This document shows, in pieces, positions 50,572-60,690 of a DNA stretch of 64,000 nucleotides. Each line of letters begins with the position of its first letter. Position 1 is the first letter of the stretch. The DNA lies in NCBI GenBank assembly GCA_964016875.1, contig OZ024724.1:33937786-34001785 (forward strand). The letters run 5' to 3'. The position numbers were made by a program, and so were the translations under genes. The DNA comes from Fallopia convolvulus. Its lineage: Eukaryota; Streptophyta; Magnoliopsida; Caryophyllales; Polygonaceae. The notes under the pieces were generated by a model. The model was not told the origin of the DNA. It ran no database searches and was given only the letters and a program-made list of their open reading frames with translations.

Positions 50572-51451
50572 TGATACAAGTCAAGGGAGGATCCAAGCGA
50601 ATGATTCGTTGAAGACGAATGGAGGTCAAACACCAAGACCTTTAGTAAGGTCCCGAGCATTCAAGTTCAAGAAGGTTTTCATGGATATGATATTATCCTT
50701 TGATAATGTTTATCAATGGCGTCTAAGGCCACCAAGGAAGACGATGAAGTCTTGAGAGTTCGGAAAGTTAAAAAGGTCGTCAAATTAAAAACAATGCTTA
50801 GTAAAATGGTCATAATCTGGGCTAGAACATTGATCTCAAGTCCGTTAAAATTGCGTTGGATTGATATTTAAAATATCTACAACTTTGTAGTTTACTTCGA
50901 ATCCTGAATCCAAAAGAAAGGAGGCGAAAATTGCGATTTACTGAGAGCTGTTGAAGTCTTACGAGAATCTTATCTTTTGCTTTAGTTCTATCTTTAGCTA
51001 GATATTATATTTATGCATAATTTCGGCCTTAGGCTTATGTTAGTTGACTGAAATATATCTCTCCTATATTATTGTTATCGTTGATTTTGTTAGGATAATT
51101 TTCTTATCTAAATAAGTCAGATAACTATTATTTGATTTATTTATGGTAAGAGAATTTAGATAGATGCTTTCAATTATAATAAGTTATCTTGGGAAGCAAG
51201 TCATTGGACCGAATTACCCTTGCTAGGGCCGGCCATGATGTCTTATTTTCTAAGACAACTTTGCTTTGTAATTCTTATTTATAGATTGCATTTTTCATTC
51301 AATAAAAATCAGCTTGAGAGAGATTAAACTCAAATTGGTTTAATCTATCTCTTGGGCCACTAAAAATCCAAATTTCTTGTGTTATTAATTGCATTGATCG
51401 ATCCACCTTGTTTTCATTCCAAATTTACGATTTGAGTTTATAGAATCATCA
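50572..51451 (+). repeat. 5' LTR of the outer element (right end uncertain)
   Basis: It starts TGATACAAG and matches 59400-59690 with scattered differences. The right end is a guess at TAGAATCATCA (51441-51451), which would mirror the TGAT start. No clear tRNA primer site follows, so the true end could lie up to about 100 bp further on. An AATAAA-like CAATAAAAATC at about 51300 would serve as a polyadenylation signal. Confidence 0.5.
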
Positions 51452-51598
51452 ATTTGATTGTTCTAGTTGGATTGTTAAAGATCTCAACTATTTTGTCAAT
51501 TGAAATAGCGTTCAAGCCCATCAATTGAACTATCATCTTGAGTTGAAACATCTCTCAATCCTCACTTTGATTGCATAGAGGTGCTACTCACAACACTA

Positions 51599-51834
51599 AT
51601 GAAGACTTTTCCATCGGTCCAAAAAAAAGTCCACAAATTTGATCAAGATGAAGACATCACTATTGCAAAGCTTCTTGACATAGTGATTGCTCACGATTGG
51701 TGTGGTGAACCAATAATCTTAGAAGAAGTATATCACGAGCACCCTACTCTTGATGAAGAGCCATTGGTCATCGACACCGCATCAAATACAATCATGCAAG
51801 TTGTTGCAATGCCTAGCTCGGATGTTTCCACGGG
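51599..51834 (+). pseudogene. Short open frame of unknown function in the outer element, split by the nested element
   Basis: The frame is open upstream from about 51542. The first ATG is at 51599 (MKTFPSVQKKVHKFDQDEDI). It is acidic (HEHPTLDEEPLVIDTASN) and matches no family I recognise. The nested element interrupts it at 51834. Skipping that element and its duplicated target, the frame continues open from 59319 to a stop at 59422-59424, crossing the polypurine tract and about 20 bp of the 3' LTR. That the frame survives at both sides suggests it was coding when the nested element arrived. It may be the fused remains of a longer gag-pol. Confidence 0.5.
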
Positions 51835-53029
51835 TGACTCGGCTAAAGTCGTTTTTGCCAAGATCAAAAATAAATCACCCTAAACTACAAACTAGTATAG
51901 CATGCAAGTAAGGGATCGTACCCAAGAGAATCGATTTTCTGAACAATCAGCAAATAGCAAGACAGGGGTTTTTGGGAGTTTAGACAAGCAAGTAATTTCA
52001 AGTATTAAATCAATAAAGGAAAAGCAGAGTTCATTCAATCAATTCCACCTTTTTAATCATTCGATCATCAATTCATCCACTTTCGTATTAATTCTCAGGT
52101 TAATTCCAATCCTTATAAAAGATTTATGCTTGTCCACGGTCCAAGCGAAATTATGATATGAACAAGAACGCTTAATTCAAATCATGCAAAGTATTAAGGA
52201 TAGAAGGATATCAAATCATGCAATCAAGCTACGAGTCTCATGCATAAAATAAAAATCAAACACTCTTTCTCAATTCTATTCCAGGGTCCTAGAAAAGAGT
52301 TGTTTCAAGGATAAATAAGATTGCACAAACAACTATCAAACCTAATCTAAACAGTAGATCTAAGTCAATCAAATAAGTTGATCAGGCTTATCAAATCAAA
52401 CATAGATCATATAAATAAAAACAAGAGTTTTGATAATAACCAAGGGATAGAAAAGTTACCAGAATCTCACGAATTACATAAAAAGCTTCCTTGATCAAAC
52501 AAACTCCAAGGGAAATTAGTTCTCCATAATAAAACTGAAATAAAACCTAAAATATAAAAGTATGCTTTCAATTCTAGGAAGTCTCAACTGAAACATGAAA
52601 CTAAGCTTAAATATTAGAAACATAATCGAAATCTAAAGATATAATTATAGATCAAAGATAAAATAAAAACCAAGTCGGCGTCTCGGATAAACCACCACCC
52701 GCGAGCGCGGTTTGGAACAGGGGACGCTGGTCATCTCGCTCTCCTCGACCGCGAAATCTCATTGAACCGCAAGCGCGACCACCACCCGCGAGCGTGGGTC
52801 CTGCGTGTCTTCACCTCTCGGATTCTTCCTTCACGGCGGGCTCGGGTCCAAGCCCGAGGGAGCGGGTCTTATTTTCTTAAACTCTTGAGCTCGAACTTAG
52901 GACTTCTGTCTTCAAAATCTTCAACTGTAGGCTCTTCTGATATTACAGATAAACACCCTAATCTAGCCTAAAACACTTAGAAATCCTAATAAAAATACAG
53001 AATTTCGCTGTACTAAAACCAGCGTATCA
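51835..53029 (-). repeat. 3' LTR of the nested Athila/Tat-like element
   Basis: 1195 bp, matching 58126-59313 with scattered differences. Shared landmarks are GACTCG(G/A)CTAAAGTCG at the left and ACTAAAACCAGCGTATCA at the right. It contains several of the GC-rich motifs near 52685-52870. Confidence 0.88.
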
Positions 53030-53050
53030 AATTCCACCATACATAGATCT
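53030..53050 (-). other. Polypurine-type tract before the 3' LTR of the nested element
   Basis: On the minus strand TATGTATGGTGGAATT abuts TGATACGC. Upstream, at about 53055-53075, CTCGAGGACGAGCAAGATC is a motif often seen in front of the 3' end of Athila/Tat elements. Confidence 0.6.
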
Positions 53051-53537
53051 TGCTCGTCCTCGAGTAAGCTCAAAATAAATCTAACAATAAATCCTATCAA
53101 AGATCCACCGAAAGTAAAGGGAAATATGAAATATAAAAACTCTCAACTCACAACCCGAATCCAAGTAGAGAAATAATGAGCAAAGACATGAAAGCTCAAA
53201 CACACACCTCACAAAATACATAACATAGCACTCAAGCTCTAAAAACTGTAGAGCAACCTAGGATCTACTCAACATATAAAGTGTAATCCCAGACCCCAAA
53301 GTAGAATATGAATCCTAAACACTCTAATTTGACCACTCATTCTACTTAGGCGCCCTTTCGGGTTTTCACCTAATTACTCTTTTCATTTTTCTTAGGTGTG
53401 CTCATAAATACTCACATCTCTCATAAACCTCGTATTACCCTAGCCTAATGCTGGTCCGGGTTACTTGCTTATTACCTGAGCCGCCCTTTCGGGTTTTCAG
53501 CTCATCCTAGGATTTTTATGCCTTTTTTCTCTATTTT

Positions 53538-55522
53538 TTATGGCTTCATTGTCCCTAGTGAAGCTAATGAATAAAGAACAAAGTATAGAAAGAGGGAATC
53601 AGAAGACTCACTGCTAATCAGGTGGAGGGAAAGATGGATAACTTGGCCACTGTGTCCGCAAGAAAAGAGTTGTCTGTCTCTATGCTCATATAATGCCTCC
53701 AATGATTTATCCATAGCTTCTTGACGAACAGACAAATGCTGCATCCCACTCAACATACGCTCCTCAAAACTCATACCATCAGTCTAAGGCAAACTAGAAG
53801 GAGCAGAAGTAGAAGTAGAAGTAGATGTAGTAGCTGGGGGAGGTACACCCCAAACAGCTATACTCTGTGGACCAAGAGCCCATCCAGATGGCTCAGAAGA
53901 AAATCTAGAATAATAAGACTCAACCCAATCATCCCAACCTCCACTATCATCCTCATAATCCTCCATATCAATCTCCTCTACAAGGGCGTCTACATCAGGC
54001 TGTAAATGAAATGAATATACAATATGTCCATACTATTAAGCTGCAGGTAAACGCAGAAAAGGTGTAGAAGGGTGCACATGCAACCAAGTCCAACCTCCCT
54101 CAACTAAACCTCTCAAACAACTAGCTCGAACTAAAGTCTAATGTGTATATCTGTAACCATCAGTCAAGCGTCGTCCAAATCGGGCCTCAATCTGCTCAAT
54201 AGTAATAAACCTGGTGGCTAAGAGAGTAACCATGCCACCCAATCCTATCTGCCCACCTTTCGTAGGATACTTCCTAGCAAACTGAATAAAAAGTCCAAAC
54301 CAGTCTAGGCACTCAGAAGGAAAAGGAAACAAGTATCTAATAATCCTCATGTCATGTGCAAACACCTTGTTCACCTCTCCCTACCCTAGAAACGCCATAG
54401 CTAGGACCTTGTGACACAAACGGATACAAGGGTGGGGAATCTTACTGTTTGTCTGCCCAGAAGTAGTGTTGAAAGGGGAGCCAGTAAGAGTATGCCAGAA
54501 ATAAAAAATTGTAGCATCATTCAGTATAGTCTTCCACCCTTCAGTAGGTGGTGAAGTGATCCCAAAGTTATAATAAGCCTCTTCCCTGGTCATACCACGT
54601 AATCTATCACATGCATGGAAACTCATAACGCCATCAGAAAATCGGAAAGTGGACAGAAACTCTATGGTAAGGCCTCTGTAAGTAGGGTGAGGCATAGTAC
54701 TGAATCCACCTAAACCCCAGTCTCAAGCAATCTCTCTGTACACTCCCTAAATCCCAAATCTATCAGTGTAGGGATATCAAAAAACTTAGTACTCACAAAA
54801 ATTCTGGTTTCATACCTATCCCACAATTTCTTCTGTCCCTTAGTCAGATTCTGTAAACCGAAATATGTCATAGCTGATAAAACAAAACAGATATGAACGA
54901 GAAAATTACCGGAAAAAACTGATATCCGCGGCCTCAGACAGAAACAGAAGGTGCGGATCTGGCAAACTTAAACTGCGAGCCAGGGTTGCAGCGGCGAGCG
55001 CGGTTTCTAGCGAAATCCACCCGCGAGCGCAGATTCAGAGGGCGAGCGGTTTTGGTGAGTCAACTCGCGAGCGCAGATCAGAACCGAGTGCGGGGAAGTG
55101 CGATTTTTAGATCTCAATCTTCGCGGTCAATAATGGCGACCCGATACTCCCAAATCTCCTCAATATTATCTCAAGCAACAAAAATCCGACTCCAAAAGGC
55201 AAAAATCAAACTCCAATGGCTTAGAAGAGCAACAAACCGTATAGATCTGGTTTCAAAGTGCTCAAACTTCAAACCAAGCAAAAGCTCCAACGAAACCTCG
55301 GTAGGGCTGGTGACGTCGGACCGCGGGTGCGGATGTAGGCCGAGGACGTGGGTCCTGGTGGTGCGCGGTTGTAGTGGTCGCGGGAGTGTCAGACGCGGTG
55401 GAAGTGATGGTGGTTTTATTTTTGTGGAAAGCTTGGTGGTTTGGGGAAGGGTAATGTATGGAGGAAGACAAAGGTAGGTGGGGGTTATAGTTTTGAGAAG
55501 GAATAGTATGGAAGAGAGGCAC
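53538..55522 (-). pseudogene. ATHILA ORF-1-like gene of the nested element, degraded
   Basis: Several minus-strand frames form one decayed gene in the position where Athila elements carry an extra ORF after pol. The clearest part is 54138-54695, one frame split by a TAG at about 54375-54377. It contains PHPTYRGLTIEFLSTFRF, FHACDRLRGMTREEAYYNFG, IFYFWHTLTGSPFNTTSG, IPHPCIRLCHKVLAMAF and GGQIGLGGMVTLLATRF, the order seen in the ATHILA ORF-1 family. Further on, 53784-53966 is acidic and then Ser/Thr-rich (ATTSTSTSTSAPSS), and 53538-53774 has a possible coiled segment (SVRQEAMDKSLEALYEHRDR). A possible N-terminal piece is 55262-55522. The function of ORF-1 is not known. The segment 54720-55260 holds GC-rich motifs and no clear frame. 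Confidence 0.65.
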
Positions 55523-55934
55523 GATTATTTTTCAAAAGGGATTTTTGTATAATTTTTGGGCTCAGGTTGGTATTGATTCGGGCTATTTCGGGGGTTTCAC
55601 CAGAAAACCTTTTCTTTTAGGGGTTTCACCTGAATGTCTTTTATTTCGGGGGTTTCACCCGAAAACCTTTTATATTTATTTTATTTTAAATTTTTTATTA
55701 TATTTTTTTATTTTTTTATTTTAATTTTTTTTTACAAAAAATAAAAATTAAATCCGTCAGGGCCGAACAGCGAGCGCGGTTCTAGGCCGGGGGCGTGGGT
55801 CGAGCCGCGGGCTCGGATCCTCGCCTCGGCTTGCTTTCTTCGAGATGTAACAAGTGTACCTGCAAGTTAGCCCGACTAAACCAAAACGAACTAAAACTAA
55901 AACTAAACTAAAAAGACAAAAATAAAAGAAAAGA
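55523..55934. other. Non-coding spacer of the nested element with AT-rich run and direct repeats
   Basis: This holds three near repeats of GGGGGTTTCACC(A/C)GAAAACC (about 55590-55665), an AT-only run of about 70 bp (about 55670-55740) and a GC-rich motif block (55765-55820). No coding frame is seen. It lies between the ORF-1-like gene and the splice-donor-like motif, so it could be intron-like. Confidence 0.6.
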
Positions 55935-55975
55935 AAAACTTACCTCGGGTTGCCTCCTGAGCAGCGCCTCTGTTT
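55935..55975 (-). promoter_or_regulatory. Conserved post-pol motif with possible splice donor
   Basis: On the minus strand CAGGAGGCAACCCGAG is followed by GTAAGTTTTTC at about 55943. Athila/Tat elements often have GGGAGGCAACCC with a nearby GTAAGT between pol and the downstream ORF, thought to splice the ORF-1 (env-position) message. Here it lies only 30-70 bp after the protease stop, as if RT-integrase had been cut out between them. Confidence 0.5.
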
Positions 55976-56004
55976 AACGTCGTTGGCCCGTCGTCTTTCA
56001 TAGC

Positions 56005-56679
56005 TCAGAATGGATCATCATCAATTTGGAACTGGACCTTTTTCCCTTCATGTTCCATTGATAATAGGCCCTTTGAAACATCAATTACGGCGCTCGCCGT
56101 CTTCATAAACGGACGACCCAACAGCAAAACTGGGTCGTATCTTCCCTTATCAATCTCTAGGACATAAAAGTCCGTCGGGAAAACTAAACCATTCACCTGC
56201 ACGAAGACATCTTCCACAAATCCTTTCGGATGCATATTAGAGTGATCGGCTAGTTCAATAGTAATATTTGAATCCTGTAATGGCCCTACACCTATCCGCT
56301 CATATATGCTAAGTAGCATGCCATTAATGGATGCTCCTAAATCAAGCATAGAATGCTCAATTTTTGCCTCACCTATTGTAACGGGAACAGTAAACCTCCC
56401 TGGATCTCCATACTTCTTAGGCAATTGCTTATAAAGTATGGAAGATATATGTTCAACAAGATTAATTTTCTTAACCTTCCCTTTTTCTTTTTGCTTCCTC
56501 TTAATAGTACATAATTCTTTCAGAAACTTAGCAAAACGAGGAATACTTTGATCAAGTTTAAGCAAAGGGACATTTACCTCACACTTGGAGAAGGTTTCAA
56601 AAATTTCCTTGTCATTGGTTGGCCTCCTTGTGTCCTTCAGTGCCTTAGGAAATGGTGGAACGAGCTTCTGAGAAGCCAA
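56005..56679 (-). CDS. Aspartic protease region of the nested Athila/Tat-like element
   Basis: This uninterrupted frame of 224 codons is in a different frame from gag. The first third is a lysine-rich linker (TIKRKQKEKGKVKKIN) typical of Athila/Tat proteins. The protease follows: VPVTIGEAKIEHSMLDLGAS with DLGAS in the active-site position, then TIELADHSNMHPKGFVEDV and PVLLLGRPFMKTASAVIDV. Usual Athila/Tat copies have LCDLGASINLMP at this point; here it reads MLDLGASINGML. The frame ends with IDDDPF at 56005, and downstream I see no reverse transcriptase. It may be functional as a peptide, but the element as a whole is not. Confidence 0.82.
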   Translation of the reverse strand: MASQKLVPPFPKALKDTRRPTNDKEIFETFSKCEVNVPLLKLDQSIPRFAKFLKELCTIKRKQKEKGKVKKINLVEHISSILYKQLPKKYGDPGRFTVPVTIGEAKIEHSMLDLGASINGMLLSIYERIGVGPLQDSNITIELADHSNMHPKGFVEDVFVQVNGLVFPTDFYVLEIDKGRYDPVLLLGRPFMKTASAVIDVSKGLLSMEHEGKKVQFQIDDDPF

Positions 56680-56863
56680 GGAGGAAACGAAGGCCGAACG
56701 TAGTCATAAAAAATTATCGGAGAAGGGACCCGCGAGTGCGGGTTATGACCCGTGGGCGCGGCTAAACCGTGGGCTTGGTTTTGATCCTCGCTCGCGGTTT
56801 ATGGTTGACTCGCAGTTTCAACTTCGTATTCTCTTCCGCGATCCGGGTTGTCCTCCTTCAAAC

Positions 56864-57853
56864 TCAGTTCGGATGCTTTGCCCACCCCGGGTTGTAGGTA
56901 TTCGAGTATGGGTCATTCCGGGGTCTTTGATCATAGTTCTCTACAGCATTAACATCAGTTGTTGTCTCTTGCATAATAGGGCATGCATCAGTAGGATGGC
57001 TAGATTCACCACAAATTCCAAAAGCCCTTGACCTTGAAGCTCCATTGCCTATCAACAGTTGCTTCATCATAGCTTTTAACTCCCTTACTTCAGTATTCAG
57101 GGAATCATTAATTGCATTAACGGACCTATTGTTGGATCTCTTTGTTTGATTTCTGCATTGCTCAGCTAGAGTCTCCAACTTCTCAAAAGCTTGCCTAGGA
57201 TTGAGATTCTCATAAGAACCTTCACATGACGCATTCATCAAGCGCCTATCAGCATCACAAACCCCCTCAATAATATAACAGATCAAATATTTATCAGAAT
57301 AGCCATGGTAGGGACAACTAGCTATGAGCCTCTTGTAACACTCATAATACTCATACAAATTCTCATCATCTCCCTACTCTAAACTGCTCAGCTGCTTTTT
57401 AATAGAAGTTTGCTTGGCAGCAGGAAAATATTTCTCCAGAAAAGCACCCTTCATCTGAGCCCAACTAGTAATCGTCTCAGGTGCTAAGTACAGATACCAC
57501 TCCTTAGCTGCATTAGCCAACCAAAAATGGAAAGCCCTCAACATCAGCTCATCTTCAATCACATTAGCCGGCTTCATTCCCAGACAGACAGAATGGAACT
57601 ATGCAAGATGTTTATTCGGATCCTCCCCACTCAGTCCATGGAACTTAGGCAGATAATGGAGAAGACCAGATTTGAACTCAAACTTCACTCCTTCCCCGAG
57701 GGCGGGAAATTGAAGACCAAGTTGTTGTTGCTCCAAATTAGGCGCAATCAGTTGCCTAATAGTACGATCTACCATGGTTGCTAACTGTTCTTCAACCTCT
57801 GAATCAGATGAGGAAGAAGAAGAAGAAATTGGATCAAATTGTATGTCGAGCAC
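56864..57853 (-). pseudogene. gag: gag of the nested Athila/Tat-like element, two in-frame stops
   Basis: One reading frame of 330 codons is interrupted by two TAG codons (at 57587-57589 and 57371-57373). The N-terminal part has LLHYLPKFHGLSGEDPNKHL, followed by the capsid core with RAFHFWLANAAKEWYLYL and AFLEKYFPAAK, then YEYYECYKRLIASCPYHGYS and a C-terminal zinc-knuckle-like FGICGESSHPTDAC. This series is characteristic of Athila/Tat Gag, which assembles the particle around element RNA. The first cysteine of the knuckle is replaced (F in place of C in CX2CX4HX4C). The start shown is the first Met of the open frame (57853); a more upstream start is possible. Confidence 0.85.
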
Positions 57854-58102
57854 TTCAGCCTATACTTGACGTCTCAACTCTCTCATGGTCTTGTTAATTT
57901 CTGGATCGAAAGGAACAATAGGCGAATTATCAGTACAACGAGTAAGAACCATAAGATAGGTTCTTACCAGATTCGGGGGTTCTGGACGAACCGAACCGCG
58001 AGCGCGGAAATGTTCCGAGGGCGCGGGTCAGTCGTTGTCGCGGGTGTGGGCCGTGAGCGCGGGTTGTCAGAAACGCCGATTTATCAGAAATTAAAAACCG
58101 AT

Positions 58103-58120
58103 TCCCCAGCAACGACGCCA
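58103..58120 (-). other. Primer-binding site, tRNA-Asp type
   Basis: The minus strand reads TGGCGTCGTTGCTGGGGA, five bases inside the 5' LTR. The usual Athila/Tat site is TGGCGCCGTTGCCGGGGA, complementary to the 3' end of tRNA-Asp. Two C-to-T changes separate them, as expected for decay of methylated cytosines. Confidence 0.82.
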
Positions 58121-58125
58121 AAATT

Positions 58126-59313
58126 TGACTCGACTAAAGTCGTTCTGGCCAAGATCAAAAATAAATTACCCTAAACTACAAACTAGTATAGCATGCAAGT
58201 GAGGGATCGTACCCAAAAGAATCGATTTTCTAAACAATCAGCAAATAGCAAGACAGGGGTTTTTGGGAGTTTAGACAAGCAAGTAATTTCAAGTATTAAA
58301 TCAATAATGGAAAAGAAGAGTTCATTCAATCAATTCCACCTTTTTAATCATTCGATCATCAATTTATCCACTTTTCTATTAATTCCTAGGTTAATTCCAA
58401 TCCTTATAAAAGATTTCCGCTTGTCCACGATCCAAGCGAAATTATGATATGAACAAGAACGCTTAATTCAAATCATGCAAAGTATTAAGGATAGAAGGAT
58501 ATCAAATCATGAAATTAAGCTACGAGTCTCATGTATAAAATAACAATCAAACACTACTTCTCCATTCTAGTCCACGGTCCTAGAAAAGGGTTGTTTCAAG
58601 GATAAATAAGATTGCACAGACAACAATCAAACCTAATCCAAACAGTAGATCTAAGTTAATCAAACAAGTTGATCAGGCTTATGAAATCAAACATAGAAAT
58701 AAAAACAAGAGTTTTGATATTAACCAAGGGATAGAAAAGTTACTGAAATCTCACGAATTACATAAAAAAGCTTCCTTGATCAAACAAACTCCAAGGAAAA
58801 CTAGTTCTCCATAATAAAACTGAAATAAAACCTAAAATATAAAAGTACACTCTCAATTCTGTGAAGTCTCAACTGAAACACGAAACTAAGCTTAAATACT
58901 AGAAACATAACCAAAATCTAAAGACATAATTATAGATACAAGATAAAATAAAAACAGAGTCGGCGTCTCGGATAAACCGCCACCCGCGAGTGCGGTTTGG
59001 AACTGGGGGCGCCAATCATCTCGCTCCCTCGGCCGTGGAATCTCATTGAACCGCGAGCCCGACCACCACCCGCGAGCGCGGGTCTTGCGTGTCTTCACCT
59101 CTCAGATTCTTCCTTCACCGCGGGCTCGGGTCCAAACCCGAGGGCGCAAGTCTTGTTTCCGTCAACTCTTGAGCTCGAACTTAGGACTTCTGTCTTCAAA
59201 ATCTTCAATTGTAGGCTCTTCTGATATTATAGATAAACACCTTAATCTAGCCTAAAACACTCAGAAATCCTAATAAAAATACAGAATTACGTTGTACTAA
59301 AACCAGCGTATCA
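58126..59313 (-). repeat. 5' LTR of the nested Athila/Tat-like element
   Basis: 1188 bp, TGACTCGAC...GCGTATCA on the plus strand. The tRNA primer site lies at its left edge and the target copy ACGGG at its right edge. Confidence 0.88.
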
Positions 59314-59318
59314 ACGGG

Positions 59319-59424
59319 TCCGTCTCTTTCTGATTTCAAATTATTTGCATCTAAATACAACGTCGAATTGAGGATGATTCGAGGACAAGTGGGGGAGAAT
59401 GATACAAGTCAAGGGAGGATCTAA
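59319..59424 (+). pseudogene. 3' part of the split open frame of the outer element
   Basis: This is the continuation of the frame that stops being legible at 51834. It runs in phase once the nested element is disregarded and ends at TAA 59422-59424. The last residues (GENDTSQGRI) are coded across the polypurine tract and LTR start, as in several Ty3/gypsy polyproteins. Confidence 0.5.
59384..59399 (+). other. Polypurine tract of the outer element
   Basis: GACAAGTGGGGGAGAA lies immediately before the TGATAC start of the 3' LTR. Confidence 0.75.
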
Positions 59425-59695
59425 GCGAATGATTCGTTGAGACGAATGGAGGTCAAACATCAATACCTTTACTAAGGTCCCGAGCATTCAAGTTCAAGAA
59501 GGTTTTCATGGATTTTATATTATCCTTTGATAATGTTCATCCAAGGCGTCTAAGGCCACCAAGGAAGAGGATGAAGTCTTGAAAGTTCAGAAAGTTAAGA
59601 ATCCCGTCAAATTAAAAACTATGCTAAGTAAAATGGTCATAACTTGGGCTAGAAAATTGATCTCAAGTCCATTCAAATTCCGTTGGAAAGATAAT
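59400..59695 (+). repeat. Truncated 3' LTR of the outer element
   Basis: It follows the 5' LTR (50572-50866) from TGATACAAG to CGTTGGA, then similarity fades near 59687-59702 and the satellite resumes with TATGCACTAAAAATC. About two thirds of the LTR is missing, so a target-site duplication cannot be verified; only TAT is shared by the two flanks. Confidence 0.72.
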
Positions 59696-59702
59696 AATTC
59701 CG

Positions 59703-60690
59703 TATGCACTAAAAATCAAGACGTATCTAAGAAAAGCATAAATTCAAACCTAGAATTTTAAAGGAGTGACATTCACATGGACATTTCATCGAACACTTGG
59801 CGTGCAATGTTAGATCACAAGTACTATTTTAAAGGCAAAAGGAGAAAGAACAAGTGAATTTACAGACATCTAGGCACAATCATAAAAAATGAGGATAGTA
59901 TCAAGCCAATAAGAAAATTCGGCACTATAAAACCAAGACTGATTAAAATAAAAGTATAAATTCAAACCTAGAAACCGAATGCCAAATTTAGGAGTTACCT
60001 TTACATGGACATTTCATCGAACACTTGGCGTGAAATATTAGATCACAAGTCATTTTAAAGAAAAAAGAAGAAAAAACAAGTGAACTTGAAAGACATCTAG
60101 GCATAAGCATAAAGAATGAGGATAATATCTAGCCAATAAGCACATTCTGCACTACAAAATCAAGACCAATCGAATCAGAGCATATTCGAACCTAAAAAAT
60201 GAATACCACATTTAGGAGACACATTTACATGGACATTTCATCGAACACATGGCGTGCAATGTTAGATCACAATTCATTTTAAAGGCAAAAGGAGATAAAA
60301 CAAGTGAACTTTAAAGACATCTAGGAATAAGCATAAAGAACGAGGATAGTATCCAGCCAATAAGCACATTATGCACTACAAAATCAAGACCGATAGAATA
60401 AGAGCATAATCGAACCTAAAAACCGAATGCCACATTTAGGAATGACATTTACATGGTCATTTCATCGAACACTTGGCGTGCAATGTTAGATCACAAGTCA
60501 AATTTTAAAGGCAAAAGGATAAAAAACAAGTTATCTTTAAAGACATCTAGCCATAAGCGTAAAGAATGAGGATAGTATCAAGCAAATAAGCACATTCTAC
60601 ACTACAAAATCAAGACCGATCCATTAAAAGCATAAATTCGAACCTAGAAACTGCATGCCACTTTTAGGAGTGACATTTACATGGACATTT
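59703..60690 (+). repeat. Last satellite monomers in the window
   Basis: About 4.4 diverged monomers lie here in the same orientation as the rest. The first is rearranged (AAACCTAGAATTTTAAAGGAG at about 59748). The array is cut at 60690 (...GGACATTT) by the next element. CATTT (60686-60690) is the expected left target-site copy; its partner would be outside the window. Confidence 0.88.

Larger units (their letters stand above)
52680..59150. repeat. Dispersed GC-rich CGCGAGCGCGG-type motif within the nested element
   Basis: Short GC-rich blocks related to ACCCGCGAGCGCGGGT recur in both LTRs (about 52685-52870 and 58975-59150) and in the interior (about 54985-55085, 55317-55350, 55765-55820, 56715-56800, 57990-58070). 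I noticed roughly 25 variants. They include CCGCGAGCGCGG, itself a near palindrome. None was noticed in the satellite, the outer element or the other transposons. They stand out from an AT-rich background and are very rich in CpG. Confidence 0.75.
51835..59313 (-). mobile_element. Athila/Tat-like Ty3/gypsy element without RT or integrase, nested
   Basis: This 7479-bp element lies inside the outer element, with a perfect 5-bp target-site duplication ACGGG (51830-51834 and 59314-59318). Its LTRs are 1195 and 1188 bp. On the minus strand the ends are TGATACGC...CGAGTCA. A primer site similar to tRNA-Asp follows the right LTR, so that is the 5' LTR. Order of genes: gag, protease, a splice-donor-like site, then an ATHILA ORF-1-like gene. 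I see no RT, RNase H or integrase motif between protease and ORF-1, a gap of about 1.3 kb. It therefore depended on another element for replication. GC-rich CGCGAGCGCGG-type motifs are scattered over the whole element. Confidence 0.83.
50572..59702 (+). mobile_element. LTR retrotransposon with minimal interior, host of a nested element
   Basis: The satellite breaks at 50571 (...CACATTAT) and resumes at about 59703 (TATGCACT...). The insert starts TGATACAAGTCAAGG at 50572. The same start recurs at 59400, just after a purine-rich run (GACAAGTGGGGGAGAA), which identifies the two LTRs and the plus orientation. Without the nested element (51835-59313 and one 5-bp target copy), less than about 0.5 kb of interior remains, containing one short open frame. 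No gag, RT or integrase is present, so this is a non-autonomous or internally deleted copy. The family was not identified. The end of the frame and the polypurine tract resemble Ty3/gypsy. The 3' LTR is cut after about 290 bp. Confidence 0.72.

Noticed and set aside
51902..52156. 84-codon plus-strand frame in the 3' LTR of the nested element, repeated at 58193-58447.
   Set aside because: It is present in both LTRs because they are duplicates, on the strand opposite to the element's genes, with no motif. It starts at a start codon created by chance.
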